In this document: in pieces, positions 15,447 to 22,408 of the stretch
How positions within the stretch are numbered: position 1 is the first letter of the stretch
How the letters are laid out: every line of letters starts with the position of its first letter
DNA from: JBCBDX01 sp039815825
Lineage (GTDB): Bacteria > Pseudomonadota > Alphaproteobacteria > Rhizobiales > Rhizobiaceae
NCBI GenBank assembly: GCA_039815825.1
Contig: JBCBYO010000044.1
Coordinates: forward strand, 1-22,408
Direction of reading: 5' to 3'
DNA: 22,408 nucleotides
Position numbers and translations under genes: made by a program
Notes under the pieces: model-generated
Told to the model about the DNA's origin: nothing
The model's input: the letters and a program-made list of their open reading frames with translations, nothing else
Database searches by the model: none

Positions 15447-15461
15447 GAACATTTACGGAAC
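15447..15461 (+). promoter_or_regulatory. Distal SOS (LexA) box upstream of recA
   Basis: GAAC-ATTTACG-GAAC is an exact match to the alphaproteobacterial LexA operator GAAC-N7-GAAC. It overlaps a possible promoter with -35 TTGAGA (15443-15448) and -10 TTAAAT (15467-15472, 18-base spacer). It lies 118 bases before recA and 84 bases before psuK on the other strand, so it could act on either, recA being the more likely target. Confidence 0.75.
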
Positions 15462-15500
15462 TAATTTTAAATATCCATTTATATCAATGATTTAGTAATA

Positions 15501-15529
15501 TTGCGAAAATAGAACAAAAATGGTACAAA
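15501..15529 (+). promoter_or_regulatory. Proximal SOS box and promoter of recA
   Basis: GAAC-AAAAATG-GTAC at 15512-15526 fits GAAC-N7-GNAC, the form reported for the Rhizobium etli recA operator. The same segment contains TTG-N11-CAA (15501-15517), an earlier description of that operator. It sits between a plausible -35 (TTGCGA, 15501-15506) and -10 (TACAAA, 15524-15529) with a 17-base spacer, so LexA binding here would block RNA polymerase. The promoter hexamers are each 4 of 6 to consensus. Confidence 0.7.
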
Positions 15530-15578
15530 TTTTGTGTGATTAAATCGCGCTGCTTTTACTTGCGCACTTAGGGGATAC

Positions 15579-16691
15579 ATGATGGGACAGGCTAATTTGA
15601 AGCTCGTTGAGGGGAAAGGCGTGGATAAATCCAAGGCATTGGACGCGGCGCTCGCACAGATTGAACGCTCTTTCGGCAAGGGCTCGATTATGCGCTTGGG
15701 CGCAAGTGAGCAGATTGTTGAAATCGAAACGGTATCGACGGGTTCGTTGGGGCTCGACATCGCGCTTGGCGTTGGCGGACTTCCAAAAGGACGTATCATC
15801 GAGATCTATGGTCCTGAAAGTTCCGGTAAAACGACCATGGCGCTGCATACGGTTGCCGAAGCGCAGAAGAATGGTGGTATTTGCGCCTTTGTTGATGCGG
15901 AACATGCGCTGGATCCGGTTTATGCGCGCAAGCTCGGTGTCAGCCTTGAAGATTTGTTGATTTCACAACCTGACAATGGCGAGCAGGCGCTTGAGATCGC
16001 CGACACGCTGGTGCGTTCTGGCGCTTGTGATGTGTTGGTTATCGACTCCGTGGCGGCTTTGACACCGCGCGCCGAGATTGAAGGCGAGATGGGCGATTCA
16101 TTGCCCGGTATGCAAGCACGGTTGATGAGCCAAGCGCTGCGTAAGCTTACCGGCTCCATTTCGCGCTCCAACACAATGGTGATCTTCATCAACCAAATTC
16201 GCATGAAGATCGGCGTGATGTTCGGTTCGCCGGAGACGACGACCGGCGGCAACGCGCTGAAGTTTTATGCGTCAGTGCGTTTGGATATCCGCCGCATTGG
16301 TTCAGTGAAGGACCGCGACGAAGTTGTTGGCAACCAAACCAAGATCAAGGTGGTGAAGAACAAGCTTGCACCGCCGTTCAAAGAAGTTCTTTTCGACATT
16401 ATGTATGGCGAGGGTGTTTCCAAAACGGGTGAGTTGATCGATTTGGGTGTAAAAGCCGGGATCGTTGAAAAATCGGGTTCCTGGTTTTCCTATGACAGCC
16501 AGCGGCTCGGGCAGGGGCGGGAAAATGCCAAACAATTCCTGCGTGACAATATTGATGTTGCCGATCAGATCGAAATGGCGTTGCGGCAAAATGCCGGATT
16601 AATCGCTGAGCAATTGCTGCATGATGAGGAAACGCAGAAGATTGCCGCTAGCGGTGGCGAAGATTTTGAGGGCTCTGAAGACAAGAGCTGA
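15579..16691 (+). CDS. recA: RecA recombinase
   Basis: The DNA strand-exchange protein that also triggers LexA self-cleavage. The 370 residues are near the usual rhizobial length. The N-terminal DKSKALDAALAQIERSFGKGSIMRLG is nearly invariant in alphaproteobacteria. Walker A is GPESSGKTT at 78-86, Walker B is in CDVLVIDSVAAL, and loops L1/L2 are seen in EGEMGDSLPGMQARLMSQALRKL and INQIRMKIGVMFGSPETTTGGNALKFYAS. The tail is short and acidic (EDFEGSEDKS). Two adjacent ATGs exist at 15579 and 15582; AGGGGA at 15570-15575 is 3 bases from the first and 6 from the second, so the second may be the main start. Two SOS boxes lie upstream and a hairpin terminator follows. Confidence 0.98.
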   Translation: MMGQANLKLVEGKGVDKSKALDAALAQIERSFGKGSIMRLGASEQIVEIETVSTGSLGLDIALGVGGLPKGRIIEIYGPESSGKTTMALHTVAEAQKNGGICAFVDAEHALDPVYARKLGVSLEDLLISQPDNGEQALEIADTLVRSGACDVLVIDSVAALTPRAEIEGEMGDSLPGMQARLMSQALRKLTGSISRSNTMVIFINQIRMKIGVMFGSPETTTGGNALKFYASVRLDIRRIGSVKDRDEVVGNQTKIKVVKNKLAPPFKEVLFDIMYGEGVSKTGELIDLGVKAGIVEKSGSWFSYDSQRLGQGRENAKQFLRDNIDVADQIEMALRQNAGLIAEQLLHDEETQKIAASGGEDFEGSEDKS

Positions 16692-16716
16692 TTACCAACG
16701 ATAATGTGTTTGCATT

Positions 16717-16755
16717 GGCGCTCCGTGGCCTTTCGGTTACGGGGCGCTATTTTGA
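16717..16755 (+). terminator. Probable terminator of recA
   Basis: GCGC-T-CCGT (from 16718) pairs with ACGG-G-GCGC (to 16747), with an inner GGCC/GGTT region and a short CC-TTTC-GG tip, followed by TATTTT. It lies 26 bases after the recA stop. The T-run is short and interrupted, so efficiency is uncertain. Confidence 0.65.
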
Positions 16756-16873
16756 TTGTTGCGCCGTTCTGAGCTGTGGACATTGGCTTTCATTTTCGAC
16801 TAATCAGCGGTTCCGCAAACTCAAGAGCGATACACAGGTTTTGATCGCTCAGGCAATTAATAGGTGAACCGAT

Positions 16874-19540
16874 ATGAGCGGCGTCAACGACATACGTGCT
16901 GCCTTTCTGAATTATTTTGGGTCCAATGATCATGCTATCGTTGAGTCGAGCCCGCTGGTGCCGCTTAATGACCCCACCCTCATGTTCACCAACGCTGGAA
17001 TGGTCCAGTTCAAGAATGTTTTTACCGGCCTTGAGAAAAGAGACTATAGTCGCGCGGTTACATCGCAGAAATGTGTGCGGGCAGGCGGCAAGCATAATGA
17101 TCTGGACAATGTCGGGTATACAGCGCGCCACCACACCTTCTTTGAGATGCTGGGCAACTTCTCATTCGGCGACTACTTCAAACCGTTAGCCATCGAGCTT
17201 GCCTGGAACCTGATCACCAAGGAATTTGGTTTGGATAAGGATCGTCTTTTGGTGACGGTCTATCATACGGATGATGATGCGTTTGATCTTTGGAAGAAGA
17301 TTGCTGGATTGCACGATGATCGGATCATCCGGATTGCAACGAGTGATAATTTTTGGGCCATGGGTGATACCGGTCCATGTGGTCCGTGTTCTGAGATATT
17401 CTATGATCATGGCGACCATATTTGGGGTGGCCCACCCGGTTCACCGGAAGAAGATGGTGATCGTTTCATCGAGATATGGAACCTCGTCTTCATGCAATTT
17501 GAACAGATCACGAAAGATGAGCGACAGGACCTTCCGCGTCCCTCGATTGACACCGGCATGGGTCTGGAGCGCATTGCAGCTGTCATGCAGGGTGTGCATG
17601 ACAATTACGATATCGATCTTTTCAAGGCTTTGATCGATGCATCACAAACGCTCACCGGCACCAAGGCCGACGGTGACAATCAGGCTAGCCACCGGGTAAT
17701 TGCGGATCACTTGCGTGCATCGTCATTCCTCATCGCCGACGGTGTTTTGCCGTCCAACGACGGGCGCGGCTATGTGCTTCGGAGAATCATGCGCCGCGCC
17801 ATGCGCCACGCGCACCTGTTGGGTTCAACAGATCCGCTTATGCACCGCTTGGTGCCAGCTTTGATCGCCGAAATGGGGGATGCCTACCCGGAGCTGAGCC
17901 GCGCCAAATCGTTGATTACGGAAACGCTGCAGCTTGAGGAAGTGCGTTTCCGCCGGACGCTTGAGCGCGGTCTCGGTCTATTGGCCGATGCCAGTGATGG
18001 ATTGAGCGAAGGCGATCAGTTTGATGGAGAAACAGCTTTCAAGCTTTACGATACTTATGGTTTCCCGTTGGACTTGACGCAGGATGCACTGCGTCGTCGG
18101 GGCATTGGTGTTGATACCGATGCTTTTGATGTGGCCATGGAGCGCCAAAAGGCAGAAGCACGCGCGAATTGGTCAGGCTCCGGGGATGCCGCGACAGACA
18201 AGGTGTGGTTTACGGTTCGCGAACGGGTCGGGGCTACCGAATTTTTGGGCTATGACCGCGCCAAGACCGAAGCGGTTGTCACCGCAATGGTTGTCGATGG
18301 TAATGAAGTGTCAACCGCTGCCGAAGGTGATGATGTCGATCTGGTGCTCAATCAAACCGTTTTTTATGCTGAATCCGGTGGTCAACAGGGTGACCGGGGC
18401 GTGATGTCCGGTGATGGTGTTGTTGTTCGTGTCAAGGACACGCAAAAACGGGCAGAAGGCGTTTTTGTCCATCGGGCTGTGGTGGAAAAGGGCACTGTGC
18501 AAGTAGGCGCGGCCTTGGAACTTGCTATTGATGACGAACGGCGAGGCAAGCTTCGGTCCAACCACTCGGCGACGCACTTACTGCATGAAGCACTGCGTGA
18601 AGTGCTGGGAGATCATGTTACGCAAAAAGGGTCATTGGTGGCGGAAGACCGGCTGCGTTTTGACTTTTCTCATCCAAAGACTATCGCTCCCGACGAGTTG
18701 GAAATCGTTGGCGACATGGCCAATGAAATCGTCTTGCAAAACAGCCCTGTCACCACACGCCTGATGCCAATTGACGAAGCGCGCAAAACGGGCGCGATGG
18801 CGCTTTTCGGTGAAAAGTATGGCGACGAGGTCCGGGTCGTTGCGATGGGCGAAGCCGTTCGCGGCGAAAAGGCCGGATCTACCTATTCTGTAGAGCTTTG
18901 CGGCGGCACGCATGTGGGTTCAACCGGTGAAATTGGTCTTGTGAGCATACTCTCGGAGAGCGCCGTTTCGGCCGGCGTTCGCCGAATCGAGGCTTTGACG
19001 GGCGATACCGCACGCAAACATCTGCAGGGACAAGACGCGACGCTACGTGAGACAGCCGATATTTTGAAAGCTGCTCCGGCTGACCTGCCAGTGCGGGTCA
19101 AATCCTTGCTGGACGAGCGCAAGAAGTTGGAACGCGAGTTGACTGAAGCGCGCAAGGCGCTTGCGATGGCAGGCCCCTCAACCGGTGGCGCTGAAACTGA
19201 CGCCACAGAGACGTTAAACGGTACTGTGTTTCAGGCGCGCATCGTTTCTGGTGTTTCGCCGCGTGATTTGAAGCCAATGGCCGATGAGGCAAAGCAACAG
19301 CTTGGTTCTGGCGTCGTTGCCTTCGTTGCCACCGGCGACGATGGCAAAATCAGTATCGTTGCCGGTGTTACGGATGATTTGGCGGGAACGATCAGCGCGG
19401 TGGACTTGGTAAGAGCGGCATCCGCTGCAGTTGGTGGCAAGGGTGGCGGCGGGCGTCCGGACATGGCGCAAGCTGGTGGTCCATCCGGCGGTAAGCCGGA
19501 AGACGCGCTGCAGGCGATCAAGGACCTTCTGACCGGATAG
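16874..19540 (+). CDS. alaS: Alanyl-tRNA synthetase
   Basis: Charges tRNA-Ala and edits mischarged Ser or Gly. The 888-residue length is standard. The class II catalytic core begins with SSPLVPLNDPTLMFTNAGMVQFK and includes RAGGKHNDLDNVGYTARHHTFFEMLGNFSFGDYFK and the TGMGLERIA block (motif 3). The editing domain carries the zinc ligands HSATH (His564, His568) and CGGTH (Cys676, His680). The C-terminal DHHA1-like part ends in a Gly-rich stretch, GGKGGGGRPDMAQAGG, which is family-typical. ATG 16874 has AGGTGA at 16862-16867, 6 bases upstream. It follows recA by 182 bases, the order common in Hyphomicrobiales, and ends 7 bases from the convergent ldh stop. Confidence 0.98.
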   Translation: MSGVNDIRAAFLNYFGSNDHAIVESSPLVPLNDPTLMFTNAGMVQFKNVFTGLEKRDYSRAVTSQKCVRAGGKHNDLDNVGYTARHHTFFEMLGNFSFGDYFKPLAIELAWNLITKEFGLDKDRLLVTVYHTDDDAFDLWKKIAGLHDDRIIRIATSDNFWAMGDTGPCGPCSEIFYDHGDHIWGGPPGSPEEDGDRFIEIWNLVFMQFEQITKDERQDLPRPSIDTGMGLERIAAVMQGVHDNYDIDLFKALIDASQTLTGTKADGDNQASHRVIADHLRASSFLIADGVLPSNDGRGYVLRRIMRRAMRHAHLLGSTDPLMHRLVPALIAEMGDAYPELSRAKSLITETLQLEEVRFRRTLERGLGLLADASDGLSEGDQFDGETAFKLYDTYGFPLDLTQDALRRRGIGVDTDAFDVAMERQKAEARANWSGSGDAATDKVWFTVRERVGATEFLGYDRAKTEAVVTAMVVDGNEVSTAAEGDDVDLVLNQTVFYAESGGQQGDRGVMSGDGVVVRVKDTQKRAEGVFVHRAVVEKGTVQVGAALELAIDDERRGKLRSNHSATHLLHEALREVLGDHVTQKGSLVAEDRLRFDFSHPKTIAPDELEIVGDMANEIVLQNSPVTTRLMPIDEARKTGAMALFGEKYGDEVRVVAMGEAVRGEKAGSTYSVELCGGTHVGSTGEIGLVSILSESAVSAGVRRIEALTGDTARKHLQGQDATLRETADILKAAPADLPVRVKSLLDERKKLERELTEARKALAMAGPSTGGAETDATETLNGTVFQARIVSGVSPRDLKPMADEAKQQLGSGVVAFVATGDDGKISIVAGVTDDLAGTISAVDLVRAASAAVGGKGGGGRPDMAQAGGPSGGKPEDALQAIKDLLTG

Positions 19541-19547
19541 GTTAAAT

Positions 19548-20504
19548 CTAGATGTTGGCGTGTGACATTAGTTCGTCGCATGCCGTGCGGATGATGTCCG
19601 CGCTGCGGCTGAGCTCGGCCATTTCCTGAGTGCTTACCGGCGGCGTCACGGTCGCGATGACGCCGTCAGCGCCGATGATCCTTGGCACAGAGAATGTGAC
19701 TGTACCGCCTGTGAAGTCAGGCGTGATGCTTGATACGGTTAGTAAAGCGCGCTCATCGCCGAGAATTGCCTGTGCAATGCGGGCCATGCCGGCGCCAATG
19801 CCAAACCATGTCGCGCCCTTACCCTCAATGATTCTATGAGCCGCCCGCCGAACGCCGTTATCAATGGCGCTAATGTCGTCCATAGTCAGGGTACAATTGA
19901 GTTCTTGGCAGAACGCTTCGAGCGGAACCGCCCCAATGTTCACATCTGACCAAAGCAGCACTTCAGAATCGCCATGTTCACCCAATACATAAGCGTGGAC
20001 TGAATGGCTGGAAACGTTCAGCTTTTCCGCGATCAGCGTTCGGAACCGAGCGGTGTCCAATATGGTTCCCGAACCGATGATGCGCGACGGATCGCTCAAA
20101 CCTGACTTACGCGCGATCTCCAAGGCCATCTGGGTCATCACATCCACCGGGTTGGATGCGATTAGCAATATTGCATCTGGTGCTGCGGCGAGGATTTGAG
20201 GAACAATGTCAGCAAAAACCTGCGCGTTGCGTGCCAGCAAATCAAGACGACTTTCATTGGGATCAGCCTGAGGAACGCCCGCTGCAATCATAACGATGGC
20301 GCAGCCTTCAAGGTCTTCTATCTGGCCATGATGCACCGGGATACTATGGGCAAACGGTGTGGCGTGGAGAATATCTTCCGCCTGCGCGCGGGCGAGTGCA
20401 GGATTATGATCAACGAGGATGAGCTGTGTACCGACCCCGCGCATCACGCACGCAAATGCGCAAGCCGCTCCGACCTGACCCGTTCCGATGATGCCGATCT
20501 TCAT
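19548..20504 (-). CDS. ldh: L-lactate dehydrogenase (LDH/MDH family)
   Basis: A 318-residue NAD-dependent 2-hydroxyacid dehydrogenase of the LDH/MDH superfamily. The Rossmann motif is GTGQVG at 7-12. Catalytic residues are Arg86 (ESRLDL), the Asp150/Arg153 pair in GSGTILDTARFR, and His177 in GEHGDSE. Gln79 lies at the specificity position, which favours pyruvate/lactate over oxaloacetate/malate (malate enzymes have Arg there). The loop from Gln79 to Arg86 has six residues between, one more than usual. The start is set at ATG 20504 (MKIGIIG). An in-frame start at 20555 would add 17 residues but lies inside the icd terminator hairpin. No Shine-Dalgarno is evident. It is separated from icd by that terminator, so it must have its own promoter or weak readthrough. 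Confidence 0.85.
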   Translation of the reverse strand: MKIGIIGTGQVGAACAFACVMRGVGTQLILVDHNPALARAQAEDILHATPFAHSIPVHHGQIEDLEGCAIVMIAAGVPQADPNESRLDLLARNAQVFADIVPQILAAAPDAILLIASNPVDVMTQMALEIARKSGLSDPSRIIGSGTILDTARFRTLIAEKLNVSSHSVHAYVLGEHGDSEVLLWSDVNIGAVPLEAFCQELNCTLTMDDISAIDNGVRRAAHRIIEGKGATWFGIGAGMARIAQAILGDERALLTVSSITPDFTGGTVTFSVPRIIGADGVIATVTPPVSTQEMAELSRSADIIRTACDELMSHANI

Positions 20505-20540
20505 GACAGCCAGTGTGTCGAAGTCTGATCCATTTGCAAT

Positions 20541-20568
20541 AAAAAACGGCGCCAAATGGCGCCGTTTT
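20541..20568 (-). terminator. Strong bidirectional-looking terminator of icd
   Basis: AAAACGGCGCC (20543-20553) and GGCGCCGTTTT (20558-20568) form a perfect 11-base stem with a 4-base AAAT loop. A-runs and T-runs flank both sides; on the minus strand the T-run continues (20541-20546). It lies 21 bases after the icd stop and terminates icd. In the plus direction it could stop antisense reads. Confidence 0.9.
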
Positions 20569-20588
20569 ACAATTCTGTCAAAAGCGGG

Positions 20589-21800
20589 TCAGCCCATCGC
20601 TTTTTGCAAATTTTCATCGACCTTGTCGAGGAAACCGGTCGTTGTTAGCCACTTTTGATCAGGGCCAATCAGCAGTGCCAGGTCTTTGGTCATATAGCCG
20701 CTTTCGACGGTGTCGATGCAAACCTGTTCGAGTGTGGCTGAGAATTTGGCCAGTGCTTCATTTTCGTCGAGTTTGGCGCGGTGAGCGAGGCCGCGTGTCC
20801 AGGCAAAAATGGACGCGATGGAGTTCGTTGAGGTCTCTTCACCTTTTTGGTGTTGGCGATAGTGGCGCGTTACGGTGCCGTGCGCAGCCTCCGCCTCGAC
20901 GGTCTTACCATCTGGTGTCATCAACACGGATGTCATAAGCCCCAGCGAACCGAAACCTTGCGCCACGGTGTCCGACTGCACGTCGCCATCATAGTTCTTA
21001 CAGGCCCAAACGTAGCCGCCGGACCATTTCAAGTTGGAGGCAACCATATCATCGATCAGACGGTGCTCGTACCAAATGTCGTTCTCTTTGAACTTGGCTT
21101 CAAATTCTTTTTCGTAGATGTCTTGGAAGATGTCTTTGAAGCGACCGTCATAGACCTTCATGATCGTATTTTTCGTGGACAGGTAGACAGGGACTTTGCG
21201 CTGCAGCCCGTAGTTCAAGGAAGCGCGCGCAAAGTCTTCGATGGACTTGTCCAAATTGTACATGCCCATGGCAACGCCGGAAGCGGGCGCATCGAAGATC
21301 TCATATTCCTGCTCTTTACCGTCTTCGCCGACAAACTTCATGAACAGTTTGCCCTTGCCGGGGAATTTGAAATCGGTGGCACGGTATTGGTCGCCGAACG
21401 CGTGACGGCCAACGATCACCGGTTTTGTCCAGCCGGGCACCAAGCGCGGCACGTTTTGCATGATGATGGGCTCGCGGAAAATCACGCCGCCGAGAATGTT
21501 GCGGATGGTGCCGTTTGGCGAACGATACATGCGCTTCAACCCGAATTCTTCAACGCGGGCTTCATCGGGCGTGATTGTTGCGCACTTAACGCCGACGCCA
21601 TGCTCTTTAATGGCATTGGCGGCGTCTACCGTAATTTGGTCGTCGGTAGCGTCGCGCGCTTCGATGCCCAGATCATAATAGTGCAGATCGACGTCCAAAT
21701 AGGGGTGAATGAGTTTGTCTTTGATGAACTGCCAGATGATGCGTGTCATCTCATCGCCGTCGAGTTCAACAACGGGATTTGCAACCTTGATCTTGGACAT
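20589..21800 (-). CDS. icd: NADP-dependent isocitrate dehydrogenase
   Basis: Oxidises isocitrate to 2-oxoglutarate with NADP+, the TCA step that competes with the glyoxylate shunt enzyme AceA. The 403-residue sequence is of the eukaryote-like homodimeric subfamily, typical of Hyphomicrobiales and unlike the E. coli enzyme. Landmarks are MSKIKVANPVVELDGDEMTRI at the start, SPNGTIRNILGGVIFREPI (isocitrate binding), STKNTIMKVYDGRFKDIF, and GTVTRHYRQHQKGEETSTNS for NADP binding. AGAGG on the minus strand lies 6 bases before the ATG, a good site. It is divergent from the trmJ gene, with 185 bases of shared upstream region containing an 8-base inverted repeat. Confidence 0.97.
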   Translation of the reverse strand: MSKIKVANPVVELDGDEMTRIIWQFIKDKLIHPYLDVDLHYYDLGIEARDATDDQITVDAANAIKEHGVGVKCATITPDEARVEEFGLKRMYRSPNGTIRNILGGVIFREPIIMQNVPRLVPGWTKPVIVGRHAFGDQYRATDFKFPGKGKLFMKFVGEDGKEQEYEIFDAPASGVAMGMYNLDKSIEDFARASLNYGLQRKVPVYLSTKNTIMKVYDGRFKDIFQDIYEKEFEAKFKENDIWYEHRLIDDMVASNLKWSGGYVWACKNYDGDVQSDTVAQGFGSLGLMTSVLMTPDGKTVEAEAAHGTVTRHYRQHQKGEETSTNSIASIFAWTRGLAHRAKLDENEALAKFSATLEQVCIDTVESGYMTKDLALLIGPDQKWLTTTGFLDKVDENLQKAMG

Positions 21801-21868
21801 GGGAAACCTCTGAAAATTATTTTTGTTCAGGGGCTAAGCCGATCTTCCCCCTGTTGCGGGGCATATAG

Positions 21869-21899
21869 CAAAGCGGCTTTGTGTGCGATACCCGCTTTG
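21869..21899. promoter_or_regulatory. Inverted repeat between icd and trmJ
   Basis: CAAAGCGG (21869-21876) and CCGCTTTG (21892-21899) are a perfect 8-base inverted repeat with 15 bases between. It lies 68 bases before icd (minus) and 86 bases before trmJ (plus). It may be a regulator site for one of the two divergent genes. No specific regulator is recognised. Confidence 0.35.
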
Positions 21900-21985
21900 G
21901 GCTTAAGTGATGCATTACTTTCTGGTCAATTAGATGTATCGCATGCACCAAAATGAATGGGCGAATTACTGACAGGCGGGTAGGC

Positions 21986-22408
21986 GTGGCCGGAACCGAT
22001 AAGAACAGAAAAGTGTTGACCGGTGGTCCAGCCATCATTTTGGTCGAACCCCAATTAGGCGAAAATATCGGGATGGTGGCCCGCGCAATGGGCAACTTCG
22101 GTTTTGATCGGTTGCGTATCGTAAACCCGCGTGATGGTTGGCCCAATGAAAAAGCGGTGTCAGCAGCAGCCGGCGCTACCTACGTTCTTGATGATGCGGT
22201 TTTGTACAACACGCTGGAAGAATCGATTGCTGATTTGAATTATGTGGTGGCGACCACAGCACGCCAGCGCGATGGATTCAAAAGGGTGCTTGGCCCCAAA
22301 GAGGCTTGCGGCATGCTCGCCGCACGCGAACGGCAGGGCGACCCGGTTGGCATTTTGTTTGGCCGTGAACGGATCGGTTTACGCAATAATGAGGTGGGTC
22401 TTGCCGAT
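21986..22408 (+). CDS. trmJ: tRNA 2'-O-methyltransferase, TrmJ/TrmH family (partial)
   Basis: A SPOUT-superfamily RNA methyltransferase, cut by the right edge after 141 codons. The closest known family is TrmJ, which methylates the ribose of nucleotide 32 in tRNA. The N-terminal PAIILVEPQLGENIGMVARAMGNFGFDRLRIVNPRDGWPNEKA is the family's motif 1 region, and PVGILFGRERIGLRNNEV is motif 2 of the SAM-binding knot. Motif 3 and the C-terminal part are outside. GTG 21986 is chosen as start because MAGTDK is the beginning I recognise in rhizobial relatives and GGCGGGTAGG precedes it; an in-frame ATG at 21953 would add 11 residues. It faces away from icd. Related TrmH-family enzymes cannot be fully excluded from this fragment. 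Confidence 0.85.
   Translation, partial: MAGTDKNRKVLTGGPAIILVEPQLGENIGMVARAMGNFGFDRLRIVNPRDGWPNEKAVSAAAGATYVLDDAVLYNTLEESIADLNYVVATTARQRDGFKRVLGPKEACGMLAARERQGDPVGILFGRERIGLRNNEVGLAD

Noticed and set aside
20505..20555. Upstream start for ldh adding 17 residues
   Set aside because: That start codon lies within the perfect stem-loop that terminates icd, and the Rossmann strand MKIGIIG begins naturally at 20504.
20847..21956. 369-codon plus-strand open frame opposite icd
   Set aside because: It covers most of icd on the opposite strand, has no family features or ribosome-binding site, and icd is unmistakable. It is a by-product of codon bias.
1..22408. Search for CRISPR arrays, tRNA or rRNA genes, transposases, phage genes or toxin-antitoxin pairs
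   Set aside because: None seen on either strand; the gene content is ordinary core metabolism and information processing.

Overview
This window is a stretch of core chromosome from an alphaproteobacterium, most likely a member of the Hyphomicrobiales (Rhizobiales). The pointers are the recA-alaS-(ldh)-icd-trmJ gene order, a eukaryote-like NADP isocitrate dehydrogenase, an ATP12-type F1-ATPase assembly chaperone, a DUF2336 protein, and SOS boxes of the alphaproteobacterial GAAC-N7-GAAC type upstream of recA. GC content is moderate (mid-50s percent by eye) and even across the window. I see no insertion sequence, phage gene, CRISPR array, tRNA or rRNA.

Layout. Positions 1-1217 hold the 3' end of thrS and a PlsC-like acyltransferase. 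A convergent secreted protein with three beta-rich repeats (1222-2178, minus) follows. 2250-3460 is a two-gene flavoenzyme operon (YdjA-like nitroreductase and flavin-reductase-domain protein). 3561-4826 is a secreted peptidoglycan-binding protein, and 4941-6107 a DUF2336 protein that meets parE (6110-8146, minus) tail to tail. Divergent from parE are the ATP12 chaperone, pccB and aceA (8239-12705), ending in a strong terminator. 12796-13531 holds a small secreted protein and a roughly 400-base stretch with a plus-strand terminator that has no matching gene. psuG and psuK (minus) form a pseudouridine-degradation operon facing away from recA. recA and alaS run forward, ldh and icd run back, and trmJ is cut by the right edge.

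How the genes work together. pccB (propionyl-CoA entry) and aceA (glyoxylate shunt) are neighbours that both serve growth on acetate, fatty acids or branched-chain compounds. icd competes with aceA for isocitrate. The aceA upstream region carries five TTGTAA/TTACAA elements in two clusters, which I read as a candidate operator array for a RamB/ScfR-type regulator encoded elsewhere. psuG and psuK together recycle pseudouridine to uracil and ribose 5-phosphate. recA is preceded by two tandem SOS boxes.

I did not find a clearly new multi-gene system. The observations most worth following are the aceA operator array, the double SOS box at recA, the plus-strand terminator without a gene at 13493-13519, and the long Pseudomonas-type isocitrate lyase.
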